Source: Candidatus Gemmiger excrementigallinarum (GTDB lineage Bacteria; Bacillota; Clostridia; Oscillospirales; Ruminococcaceae). Taken from it: a stretch of 64,000 nt of DNA. The translations under genes and the position numbers were made by a program. Of this stretch, positions 51,802 through 59,701 are shown one piece after another. The stretch covers positions 1 through 64,000 of the forward strand of contig DXBP01000049.1 of the NCBI GenBank assembly GCA_019116445.1. Direction: 5' to 3'. The notes beneath the pieces were generated by a model. That model made no database searches and was not told the DNA's origin. It saw only the letters and a list, made by a program, of their open reading frames with translations. Positions within the stretch are counted from its first letter, which is position 1. Every line of letters starts with the position of its first letter.

Positions 51802-53424
51802 TCAGCCCTGGTCGGCGCCGATAGACGGCACCCCGGAAAGTTGGTGCCCAAAGAAATCCCGGGCGCCGGCACCCGGCACCGGTACGCCCGCTCCCCGGGC
51901 GGGGCTGTCGGCGGTCAGGCGGTAGCCGTCCAGCGTAGCCAGGGCGGGGCCGTCGGGCCCGCCGGTACCGCCGGTGCCGGGAGCCTGCAGGCAGGGACCC
52001 GCGGCGCGGTTGCCGCTGCCGTCGGGCAGATCGGCAAAACCGCAGAACAGGTTGTTTTCGTACCGGGTCACATCGTTGTACCAGTTCTGGGGCGTGGGGG
52101 TATCCCCGGCGGCGATGAGCAGATTGTTCTCGATCACCGTGGGTCCCACCGACTGGCTGTTGGTAGCCAGGAAGGGCACCCCCGGCTTCATATAGAAGGT
52201 ATTATTATAAATGTAGGCCAGCGGACTGTCGGCGGGCAGCACCATGGCGCGGTCATCGTTCTGGCTGATGTTGTAGCGGAACACCGTGTTCACGGCCTCC
52301 GCACCGCAGACCATCAGGCAGCCGCCCTCGTTGTCGTGGCTGTAGTTGTACTGGTAGATGGTACCGTCGCCCCAGTCGGCGTCAAAGGCCTGGCCGTCCT
52401 GGTTCTCGCCCCCGTGGTAGCGGGTGCGGAACACCTCGTTGAACTGGAACAGGGCGTTTTTGCATTTCCAGGGCCAGACCGCCGCTGCCACCCGGCCAAA
52501 ATCACTCTCGGCATAATCGGTCTTGTTGATCTGCCGGCCTGCGCCGTCCGATACGTTGTATTCGATCAGCGGCCGGTCGCAGTACATGGTGGTGATGGCG
52601 TCGCCCCCCGGGTCCTTGACGTAGTTGCCCCGCACCACCACGCGGGTGGCGCCGTACCGGGCAATGACTTCGTCGGAAATTTCCGGGGTCATGAAGTGGG
52701 CACAGTAGGCGGTGTAGGCCACAGCAATGCCCCAGCGGTTCACATCCTCCACATAGCAGTCCTCGATGAGCACATCGTCATACCGGGCAATGCCGGTGGC
52801 GGCTTCGTCCAGGGGCTTGAAGGCCGTGAAATAGATGCCGCCGTTGTTCATGTGCTTGTCGTAGACATTGCCGTGCACATGGCGGACGTCCAGCGCCCGC
52901 AGGCAGATGTGGCGCAGGGTGCCGGCGTTCTGGGCCACCACAGCCACACCGGTGCGGTTCATGGTGTCCAGGTCGTTGTAGGCGGCGTCCCGGGGGCGGC
53001 CCCGGTTGGTCATGGCCAGGTGGTTCAGTTCAATGCCGTCGCAGTCAAACAGCAGCACGGCGCTGGAAACATACCCCCGGCGCCGGTGCAGGGGATTGTC
53101 CAGTTCGGTGCCGTAGTCCTGGAACCAAAGGCCCTCGCCGTTGGCATCGATGCGGGGCAGGGGGCCTTCACCGTAGGCGTCGATGACGATGGGGGCTTCG
53201 GCGCTGCCGTGGACACCGTGCAGGTGCAGGCAGTCGTTGGCAAATGCGCTGCCCCGTTCCAGCAGCAGCCGGTCCCCCGGGCCCAGCGCCAGGGCCGAAA
53301 GAGCCTGCAGGCTGCGCAGCGGCCGCTCCGGACTGCGGCCGTCATAGGCATCGCTGCCGTGCAGGGTGCTGCAATAGTAGGTGGCGGGCATGTGCTGCCC
53401 CGTGGTGTTGCCGGATGAATTCAT
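51802..53424 (-). CDS. Right-handed parallel beta-helix protein, possible glycoside hydrolase
   Basis: 540 residues, no signal peptide. The opening YYCSTLHGSDAYDGRSPE, followed by PGDRLLLERG, is the usual cap of secreted or cytosolic parallel beta-helix carbohydrate enzymes; the body has many short strands ending in N or G (VVVRGNYVKDPGGDAITT, LIEYNVSDGAG, FRYNISQNDDRA, YIYNNTFY). Acidic residues that could act in catalysis are in HDNEGG and FDADWGDG. I cannot place it in a numbered family with confidence; families such as GH136, GH141 or GH120 have this fold. Between a GH20 and a GH112 gene, an intracellular glycosidase for a decorated host disaccharide is the best guess. Confidence 0.7.
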   Translation of the reverse strand: MNSSGNTTGQHMPATYYCSTLHGSDAYDGRSPERPLRSLQALSALALGPGDRLLLERGSAFANDCLHLHGVHGSAEAPIVIDAYGEGPLPRIDANGEGLWFQDYGTELDNPLHRRRGYVSSAVLLFDCDGIELNHLAMTNRGRPRDAAYNDLDTMNRTGVAVVAQNAGTLRHICLRALDVRHVHGNVYDKHMNNGGIYFTAFKPLDEAATGIARYDDVLIEDCYVEDVNRWGIAVAYTAYCAHFMTPEISDEVIARYGATRVVVRGNYVKDPGGDAITTMYCDRPLIEYNVSDGAGRQINKTDYAESDFGRVAAAVWPWKCKNALFQFNEVFRTRYHGGENQDGQAFDADWGDGTIYQYNYSHDNEGGCLMVCGAEAVNTVFRYNISQNDDRAMVLPADSPLAYIYNNTFYMKPGVPFLATNSQSVGPTVIENNLLIAAGDTPTPQNWYNDVTRYENNLFCGFADLPDGSGNRAAGPCLQAPGTGGTGGPDGPALATLDGYRLTADSPARGAGVPVPGAGARDFFGHQLSGVPSIGADQG

Positions 53425-53460
53425 AGCTTCACACGTTCCTTGTTCACTGCACCGGACCGT

Positions 53461-55350
53461 TCAGATGCTGAACTGGTGGCACAGGGTATTTGCGGTGACG
53501 ATCTCGCCGTAGGCTTCCCGGGCGGGGGTGCGGCCATCCTCGGCCAGCAGCCCGCTGTAGGGCAGGTACGGTTCGTCCAGTTCGGTCAGGGTATCCAGTT
53601 TGCCTGCCATATACAGCGCCAGACGCTGGCACAGGGCGCGGCAGCGGCCGCTCACGCCGCCCAGGCGCAGGTCCAGGACCTCCAGGCCCTGGCCTTTGCA
53701 CTCCCGGCTCCATACGGCCACGGTGGCGGTATGCAGGGTTTCCGCTTCCCGGGCCAGCTGCTCCAGCAGTTCGCAGGCGGCCCGCAGGCCGTGGCAGTCC
53801 CGCTTTTGCCAGGCTTTGTGCAGCCGGTCGGCCGCGCGGCAGCGCAGGGCCAGCACGGCGGCCAGCGCCTGGTACATCTTCAGGATCTGCTGCAGGTGTT
53901 CGTCGCCCACAGTGTTGGCCGTCTTCTCGTACTGGGCGGCCAGTTCCTGGTAGTGGGCGGCCAGCCGCGGCACATCCTGGGTGATGGCGGGCAGGAACAG
54001 CTCGCTGGCCATATCGCCGTAGAGCAGCAGCTTGTGGGGAATGAGCGCTTCCAGGTTGGCGTCCGGCCGGTCGGGGATGCGGTCCAGCTGCTCCATGCTT
54101 TCGTATACCGAAACGGGCGCACCGCCCAGCAGGCGGCAGTAAGGGTCGGTCTGGGCGGGAACGGCACTGCCGAACCGCAGCAGCCCGTACAGGGCCAGCC
54201 CGGGCAGCACGGTGGCCAGCGGCGTTTCGTCGCCGTCATCTCCCCACAGGGTGACCAGGATCTCCTGCACGCCCATGCGGCAGCAGGCCTCGGTGGCGGC
54301 AATGGCATCCTGGAAGCTCTTGCTCAGGCAGGGTGCCCAGCCGCCCCATTTCCATACGCCGCCTGCAAAGGTTACGTCCAGACAGCCCCGGCGGCGCAGC
54401 TGTTTTTCGTAGTCTTCCTGGGTGTCGTGGTAGTAGTCCCAGTAGACAAAGCGCAGGTTGGCCGGGTACTGGGCCTTTTCTTCCTCGGTGACGGGGGCGC
54501 TGTCGCCGTAGTATTCCATCAGCGGGGTGTGATCCCGGAACAGCATATCGTCCCAGATCATGGGCTGCAGGCCGTACTTGTCGCACAGGCCGCAGACGGT
54601 GTTCAGGTGTTCCAGCAGAATCTCCCGATGGTCGCGCCAGCCCTTGTACAGCCGGTAGCGGCCGGTGCCCAGGCCCACGGCCTCGTCCATGCCCAGATGG
54701 ATGCGGCGGCTGCGGAAGGTCTTGCTGAAGTGGGCGATCATCGCTTCCACCAGCGCCAGGGTACCGGGTTCGCCTACCATCAGGTTGTCCACGGTGTCCC
54801 GCATGGGCTGCATATACTGCCACCGGATGGCCGTGCGCAGATGGGCCAGGGTCTGGATGCAGGGGATCAGCTCAATGCCCAGGCTGCAGGCAAAATCGTC
54901 CAGCTCCTTCTGTTCGGCCACGCTGTACCGGCCCCGGCGATACCCGAAATAGGGGTAGCCCGGCAGCTCGTAGGTGTCCTCCATATAAAGGTAGCAGGCG
55001 GTGTACCCCAGGAAGGCCAGCTGGCACAAAAACCGCTTGAGCATGGGCAGGGTGTACACCGAATTGCGGGATACATCCAGCATGGCGGCCAGTTCGGCCA
55101 CCCGGGGAATGAGCTTTTCGGTGGTTTTGTCACGCTGGGTCATGGCACGGCCCAGCAGCATCAGCGCATCGTGGACCGAAGCACACGCCAGGGTCACGGT
55201 GTCGCCGGTGCGCTGCCAGCACAGGGGAGCATCGGACTCCTGCCAGTGCACCGTGACCTGCAGGCTGGTTTCCGAGGCATACAGGGGCATCTGGCGGCAG
55301 ACTTCCGCCAGTGCCGCTTTGAGTTTGGGATCGTGGGTGGTAAAAATCAT
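53461..55350 (-). CDS. GH20 beta-N-acetylhexosaminidase-like enzyme
   Basis: 629 residues, cytosolic. The N-terminal domain (1-90) precedes a TIM barrel with YTACYLYMEDTYELPGYPYF, and the catalytic pair D222-E223 in IHLGMDEAVG; the GH20 pair polarises the acetamido group and donates the proton. MIWDDMLFR and LVTLWGDDGDE are further barrel motifs. The last 200 residues are helical. It resembles small GH20 enzymes such as streptococcal GcnA, and should remove terminal GlcNAc, GalNAc or their 6-sulfated forms. It lies 33 bases after the second sugar permease gene. Confidence 0.85.
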   Translation of the reverse strand: MIFTTHDPKLKAALAEVCRQMPLYASETSLQVTVHWQESDAPLCWQRTGDTVTLACASVHDALMLLGRAMTQRDKTTEKLIPRVAELAAMLDVSRNSVYTLPMLKRFLCQLAFLGYTACYLYMEDTYELPGYPYFGYRRGRYSVAEQKELDDFACSLGIELIPCIQTLAHLRTAIRWQYMQPMRDTVDNLMVGEPGTLALVEAMIAHFSKTFRSRRIHLGMDEAVGLGTGRYRLYKGWRDHREILLEHLNTVCGLCDKYGLQPMIWDDMLFRDHTPLMEYYGDSAPVTEEEKAQYPANLRFVYWDYYHDTQEDYEKQLRRRGCLDVTFAGGVWKWGGWAPCLSKSFQDAIAATEACCRMGVQEILVTLWGDDGDETPLATVLPGLALYGLLRFGSAVPAQTDPYCRLLGGAPVSVYESMEQLDRIPDRPDANLEALIPHKLLLYGDMASELFLPAITQDVPRLAAHYQELAAQYEKTANTVGDEHLQQILKMYQALAAVLALRCRAADRLHKAWQKRDCHGLRAACELLEQLAREAETLHTATVAVWSRECKGQGLEVLDLRLGGVSGRCRALCQRLALYMAGKLDTLTELDEPYLPYSGLLAEDGRTPAREAYGEIVTANTLCHQFSI

Positions 55351-55383
55351 GGCAGTGATTCCTCAATGATAACGGCGGGGGCA

Positions 55384-56268
55384 TCAGCCCTTGACACCGC
55401 CGGCGGTGATGCCGCTGATGATGGTCTTGGACAGGCACAGGAAGAGGATCAGCGTGGGCAGGAAGACGATGACGACGGCTGCAAACAGGCCGCCCCAGTC
55501 GCCGGTGTACTGCATGGCGGTGAGGACGCTCTTCAGGCCGGGGCCGACGGACATATTGCGCTCGGAGGAGGCAAAGATCAGCGACAGGAAGTATTCGTTC
55601 CAGATGTTCATGAAGTTGAAGATGCCCACAGTGACCAGGCCGGGCTGGGCCAGGGGCAGCATGATCTTCCAGAAGGTCTTCATCGGGGGGCAGCCGTCGA
55701 TGGCGGCGGCTTCCTCATAAACGCGGGAAAGGCTGCTGAAGAAGGAGATCAGGAAGGTGGTGGTGTAGGGCACCTGCATACCGATGTAGATGAAGATCAG
55801 CACGATCTTGGAGCCGGTGAGGTTGGCGCGGGTGGCCATGGAGAACAGCGGCATGACGATCATGATATGGGGCAAGCTCATGGCGGTGATGAAGCCGCTG
55901 CGCACGACCTTGTTGCCGCGGAAGACGAAGCGGCCCAGCACGTAGGCGGCGGGGGCGCTGATGAGCAGCGAGCCGATCATGGTGCAGGTGGAGTAGAGCA
56001 GCGAGTTCAGGAAGAATACCGAGATGTTGTTGGCCGTCCAGGCTTTGACGTAGTTTTCGGGATGCAGGCCGGTGGCGAACTTGAGCACTTCGCCGCGCAT
56101 GATCTCCGGCGAGGTGGAAAGGCTGGCCGCCACGATCCACAGCAGCATGCCCAGGGTGAACAGGCACCACAGGCCCACGATCAGGTGGCCGGGCAGCAGC
56201 CGCAGCTGTTCTTTCACACGCAGGCCATTGTAGGAAGGCACGGCGCGGGTATCTTTCGTGTTTTTCAT
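55384..56268 (-). CDS. Carbohydrate ABC transporter permease (MalG/CUT1 type)
   Basis: 294 residues, six helices. The EAA loop EEAAAIDGCPPMKTFWKIML docks on the ATPase; WNEYFLSLIFASS is typical of the C-terminal helices. Together with the next gene it forms the channel of a CUT1 sugar importer. The operon has no ATPase gene, so a shared MsmK/MsiK-type ATPase encoded elsewhere is required, as is usual for gut Firmicutes CUT1 systems. Confidence 0.92.
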   Translation of the reverse strand: MKNTKDTRAVPSYNGLRVKEQLRLLPGHLIVGLWCLFTLGMLLWIVAASLSTSPEIMRGEVLKFATGLHPENYVKAWTANNISVFFLNSLLYSTCTMIGSLLISAPAAYVLGRFVFRGNKVVRSGFITAMSLPHIMIVMPLFSMATRANLTGSKIVLIFIYIGMQVPYTTTFLISFFSSLSRVYEEAAAIDGCPPMKTFWKIMLPLAQPGLVTVGIFNFMNIWNEYFLSLIFASSERNMSVGPGLKSVLTAMQYTGDWGGLFAAVVIVFLPTLILFLCLSKTIISGITAGGVKG

Positions 56269-56281
56269 GGTTGTGCCTCCT

Positions 56282-57184
56282 TTACAGTTCTACGTCGTCG
56301 TCTTTGACCAGGCGGTTGACGAAGAAAAAGACCACCAGGACCGTCAGGGCCATCAGCACGCCCACCGCGGCGCCCATGGCAGCGTTGCGCTGGGTATCGC
56401 CCTGGGTGCCGAAGGTGATGTTGTACATATATACAAAGGGTGTTATGGTGCTCAGTTCGCTCTGCAGCGGGGCGCTCCACATCTGGCTCCAGACGAAGAA
56501 GCCCACAACGCCGATGGTCCAGAAAGTCAGGCAGGTCTTGATGACGCTGCGCATCAGGGGCAGCGTCAGGGAGAAGAACTGTTTGACCTTGCTGGCGCCG
56601 TCGATGGTGGCGGCCTCGTAGATGTCGGGGGAGATGCGCTCGATGCCGCCCATGAAGATGAGCATATAGTAGCCTACCGAGCCGAAGCAGAAGGCCACCA
56701 GCAGGGACCAGAACTTGGTGCTGCCGCTCATGTAGTCGGTTTTGGCCAGGTCGGAGCCGAACAGCGAGAAGAAGGTGTGCAGGAAGCCGAAGCGCTTGTT
56801 GAAGATGGCGTTGATCCACATGGTGGCCATGGCAACGGCGTTGATGATGTTGGGGATGTAAACAACGGTCTTGTAGAAAGTCTTGCCGCCCACGCCGCTG
56901 GTGAGGATGGCGGCGAACAGCATCGAGATCAGCATGACGATGATGCCGCCCCACAGCCAGATCTTGAGCATGTTGAGCATGGAATCCAGGAAGATGGGGG
57001 TGTTGAGCAGGGTGATGTAGTTTTCAAGACCGGCGAAAGTCCAGCTGCTGACGGGATCGCTGACGCCCTCCGCGTGGAAGAAGCTCATGGCGATGGTGCG
57101 GCACACGGGGTACAGGAATACCACCAGGAACATAAACAGGGCCGGCGTCAGAAAACACACGATCATTTTTTTATTGTTGCGCAA
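56282..57184 (-). CDS. Carbohydrate ABC transporter permease (MalF/CUT1 type)
   Basis: 300 residues, six helices with the CUT1 landmarks FLYPVCRTIAMSFF near the N-terminus and the EAA loop YEAATIDGASKVKQFFSLTL. It pairs with the MalG-type permease 13 bases downstream. AAAGGAG precedes its ATG at 57184. An intergenic hairpin separates it from the binding-protein gene. Confidence 0.92.
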   Translation of the reverse strand: MRNNKKMIVCFLTPALFMFLVVFLYPVCRTIAMSFFHAEGVSDPVSSWTFAGLENYITLLNTPIFLDSMLNMLKIWLWGGIIVMLISMLFAAILTSGVGGKTFYKTVVYIPNIINAVAMATMWINAIFNKRFGFLHTFFSLFGSDLAKTDYMSGSTKFWSLLVAFCFGSVGYYMLIFMGGIERISPDIYEAATIDGASKVKQFFSLTLPLMRSVIKTCLTFWTIGVVGFFVWSQMWSAPLQSELSTITPFVYMYNITFGTQGDTQRNAAMGAAVGVLMALTVLVVFFFVNRLVKDDDVEL

Positions 57185-57207
57185 AGGGTATCGCTCCTTT
57201 CAAAGAA

Positions 57208-57240
57208 AAGGGAGCTCTTGTCAAACGAAAGAGCTCCCTT
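57208..57240 (-). terminator. Intergenic hairpin between sugar-binding protein and permease
   Basis: A perfect 12-bp stem AAGGGAGCTCTT (57208-57219 with 57229-57240), 9-base loop, followed on the minus strand by TTCTTT. Probably a partial terminator that keeps binding-protein mRNA in excess. Confidence 0.65.
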
Positions 57241-57307
57241 ACTCTCAGCCTGTTCGGACCGAACGTTTGACTTGCTCAGCGGGCAGGCGGTGCTATTCGG
57301 TTATGTT

Positions 57308-58606
57308 TTACATGCTGGCCAGCTGGGAAACAAATTCGTCGGGATTGATCTCCATCTTGCACAGCTGGTTGATGGCCTCCTGGATGTAATCCTTGTAGTC
57401 GGCGTTTTTCTGCAGACCCACAGCCCACAGGTAGGACTTGGTCATCTCTTTGAAGTAGGGCTCAGCGCCGGCCACGGCAGTGGGCCATTCGGTGTTGTCG
57501 GTATCGGCGGGGATGGAGGAGACGGACTGCGCCATCTTCAGGTCGTATTCGCCGGTAACAACGCTCATGATGAAGTCATAGGCTTCCTGCTTGTGCTCGC
57601 TCTTGTCCACGATGCCGAAGCCCTGGGCGCCGACCATGGCAGCCTCGGTGCCGTCAACGCCGCCTTCCACAGCGGGCCAGGGGAAGAAGCCCCAGTCGAT
57701 CTGGGCGCCGGTGTTCTGCACAACCTCGTTGGGAACCCAGGAAGCCTGCAGCAGCATGGCGGATTCTTCGTAGCCCAGCTCGTTCTCGCCGTCGGGGTAG
57801 TTGGCGGGGGCGTACTCGGACATATAACCGTTGGAGAACAGGCTGTAGATGTCCTCGGCGGCCTTCTTGACCTCGGGTACGTCAGCCCAGCTCTTGTTGT
57901 CGATGGTTTCCACCAGGGCATCCTGGCCGATGTAGCGGCCCAGCTGGAAGCCCATCAGCAGGGCCGTGCCGTCGCCCTGGTCACAGGTCATGGGGTTCAC
58001 GCCGCTCTCTTTCAGCTTGGCGCAGACATCCAGCAGTTCGTCGAAGGTCTCGGGCACTTTCTCAATGCCGGCGGCCTCGAACATGGCCTTGTTGTACCAC
58101 ACGCCGGAGGTGTACGGCTGATAGGGGATGACCTTCAGCACGCCGTCGGTGTAGCTCTTGGCGGTTTCCAGCAGGACGGGGAAGGTGTGGTCTTCCAGGC
58201 CGGAAGCTGCGTTCATCTCGGTCAGGTCAGCGCAGTACTTGCCGCACTGCTGAGAAATGAAGACGTAGTCCTGGTCGAAGAAGTCGATCTGCTCGCCGGC
58301 ATCCAGCGCGGCGCCGATCAGGTTCTTGACGTCACGGCCCTTCCACTCGATGTTGATCTTGATGCCGGTCTTGGCCTCGTAGGCGTCGGCGGCTTCCTGG
58401 ATGACCTTGGCCTGGCCTTCGGTGGAGTTCCACATGGACCAGTAAGTCAGCGTGGTGCCGCTGGCAGCCGCGGTATCGGTGGTGGCGGTGTCAGCAGCCG
58501 TGCTGTCCGTCGCAGCCGAAGAACTGGCCGTGCCGCCGCAGGCAGAAAGCAGCATCGCCGCGGCAGCCGCGCCGCAAAGAACTTTCAGGAATTTGCTTTG
58601 TTTCAT
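57308..58606 (-). CDS. Carbohydrate ABC transporter substrate-binding lipoprotein (CUT1 type)
   Basis: 432 residues. Signal with lipobox LLSACGG (lipid on C23), a Ser/Thr/Ala linker to about residue 50, then the family 1 solute-binding fold (LTYWSMWNSTEGQAKVIQEA, YQPYTSGVWYNKAMFEAAG). It is the first gene of the operon with two permeases, GH20, the beta-helix protein, GH112 and sulfatase; galacto-N-biose, lacto-N-biose or sulfated hexosamine disaccharides are the probable ligands (inference from the enzymes). ATG 58606 follows GGGAGGAAACC. A divergent AraC gene begins 233 bases away. Confidence 0.9.
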   Translation of the reverse strand: MKQSKFLKVLCGAAAAAMLLSACGGTASSSAATDSTAADTATTDTAAASGTTLTYWSMWNSTEGQAKVIQEAADAYEAKTGIKINIEWKGRDVKNLIGAALDAGEQIDFFDQDYVFISQQCGKYCADLTEMNAASGLEDHTFPVLLETAKSYTDGVLKVIPYQPYTSGVWYNKAMFEAAGIEKVPETFDELLDVCAKLKESGVNPMTCDQGDGTALLMGFQLGRYIGQDALVETIDNKSWADVPEVKKAAEDIYSLFSNGYMSEYAPANYPDGENELGYEESAMLLQASWVPNEVVQNTGAQIDWGFFPWPAVEGGVDGTEAAMVGAQGFGIVDKSEHKQEAYDFIMSVVTGEYDLKMAQSVSSIPADTDNTEWPTAVAGAEPYFKEMTKSYLWAVGLQKNADYKDYIQEAINQLCKMEINPDEFVSQLASM

Positions 58607-58717
58607 GGTTTCCTCCCTTTTCGTTACAAAAAACATCAAAAGCGGGGTGCTTCCGATGCAAAACCAGAGCGCTGACGAGGAGGGCCCCCGGCGGGGGTTC
58701 TCGCCTGCTGTGCCCAT

Positions 58718-58746
58718 AGTGTAACGCCTTGCAAAGCAAAAGGAAA
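58718..58746 (-). promoter_or_regulatory. Weak candidate promoter for the host-glycan operon
   Basis: On the minus strand TTTCCT (58746-58741), 17-base spacer, TACACT (58723-58718). The poor -35 would fit activation by the divergent AraC regulator. About 110 bases of leader, including a GC hairpin near 58685-58698, would precede the first gene. Confidence 0.3.
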
Positions 58747-58838
58747 TATGTTATATTGACCTTGTAGTTATAAAAATTGCACGGCACTTCATGGTAAATT
58801 GCCCGGGAAAAGGGTAAAAGCAGGAGAAAAAATGACCT

Positions 58839-59669
58839 ATGTACGAACTTTATGAATTGAAGGATACCGTAGCCGAAAACGGCCTGCAACTTTTGTATGT
58901 TACCTGCTTCCGGTACGAGAAACAGTGGTACGGCACCCGGCACACCCACAATTTTCTGGAAATTTTCTTCTGCGTGGGGGGTGACTGCGAGTTCCACGTG
59001 CGGGATACCATGTTCCTGATGCACCCGCGGCAGTTCGTGGTCATCAACCCCGGCGTGGAGCACGTGGAAAAGGCCATCCCCTCGGACCCGGTGGAGTGGA
59101 TCGTGCTGGGGGTCAAGGGGGTGCACAGCGACCTTGTGAACGATTCCGACGGGTACTACCACGGGGACTTCTCCTCCGACGACAAGGCGATGGTGCACCT
59201 GCTGGTCAGCCTGGTCAATGAACTGCAGGATAAGCGCGATGGCTACAGTGAAGCCTGCCTGTGCATCGTGCAGCTGCTGCTGATCCATGTGGCGCGGTCC
59301 TCCAGCGCCAACATCGAGCCGGAAACCACCCCCATGGACCGGCTGCACAGCAGCATTGCCTGGGTCAAGCAGTACATTGACGACAACTACACCACCCCCC
59401 TCAACCTGGAAATGCTCTCCGAGAAGGTGGGCCTGAACCGGTTCGGGCTGATCCGGGAGTTCAAAAAGCTCTACGGCGTCAGCCCCATCGAGTATATGCT
59501 CAGCTGCCGCTACCGGGAAGCCAGGTTCCTGCTGGAAACCACCGACCGCAGCATCATCAATATCAGCCGGGATCTGGGATTCAGCAGCGGCAACTATTTT
59601 TCCCAGAGTTTCCAGAAGCGCTTCGGTGTAACGGCTTCGGCCTACAGGGCCTCCCACGGCGGCAAATAA
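58839..59669 (+). CDS. AraC-family transcriptional regulator
   Basis: 276 residues. The N-terminal cupin-like sensor (1-160) has TRHTHNFLEIFFCVGG and VVINPGVEHV; the C-terminal double helix-turn-helix (175-276) has NLEMLSEKVGLNRFGLIREF and the AraC signature ISRDLGFSSGNYFSQSFQKR, then FGVTASAYR. Divergent from the sugar importer and between two sulfatase loci, it is the likely activator of the glycan genes. The ribosome site AGGAG (58822-58826) is 12 bases from this ATG but only 5 from an out-of-frame ATG at 58832 that opens an eight-codon frame overlapping the true start. Confidence 0.92.
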   Translation: MYELYELKDTVAENGLQLLYVTCFRYEKQWYGTRHTHNFLEIFFCVGGDCEFHVRDTMFLMHPRQFVVINPGVEHVEKAIPSDPVEWIVLGVKGVHSDLVNDSDGYYHGDFSSDDKAMVHLLVSLVNELQDKRDGYSEACLCIVQLLLIHVARSSSANIEPETTPMDRLHSSIAWVKQYIDDNYTTPLNLEMLSEKVGLNRFGLIREFKKLYGVSPIEYMLSCRYREARFLLETTDRSIINISRDLGFSSGNYFSQSFQKRFGVTASAYRASHGGK

Positions 59670-59701
59670 AAAACGGACCGGAAATTTCCGGTCCGTTTTT
59701 T
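59668..59701. terminator. Perfectly palindromic bidirectional terminator
   Basis: The sequence is symmetrical about 59684/59685 with a GC core ACGGACCGG and A/T runs at both outer ends; it serves the AraC gene and the converging sulfatase gene. Confidence 0.88.

Noticed and set aside
49612-53418. A 1268-codon plus-strand frame opposite GH112 and the beta-helix gene
   Set aside because: Shadow frame: both minus-strand genes have clear families, starts and ribosome sites; this frame shows no recognisable protein.
53440-58675. Two long plus-strand frames opposite GH20 and the sugar transporter genes
   Set aside because: Antisense to clear genes, composition dominated by Q, H, G and V, no ribosome sites at their starts.
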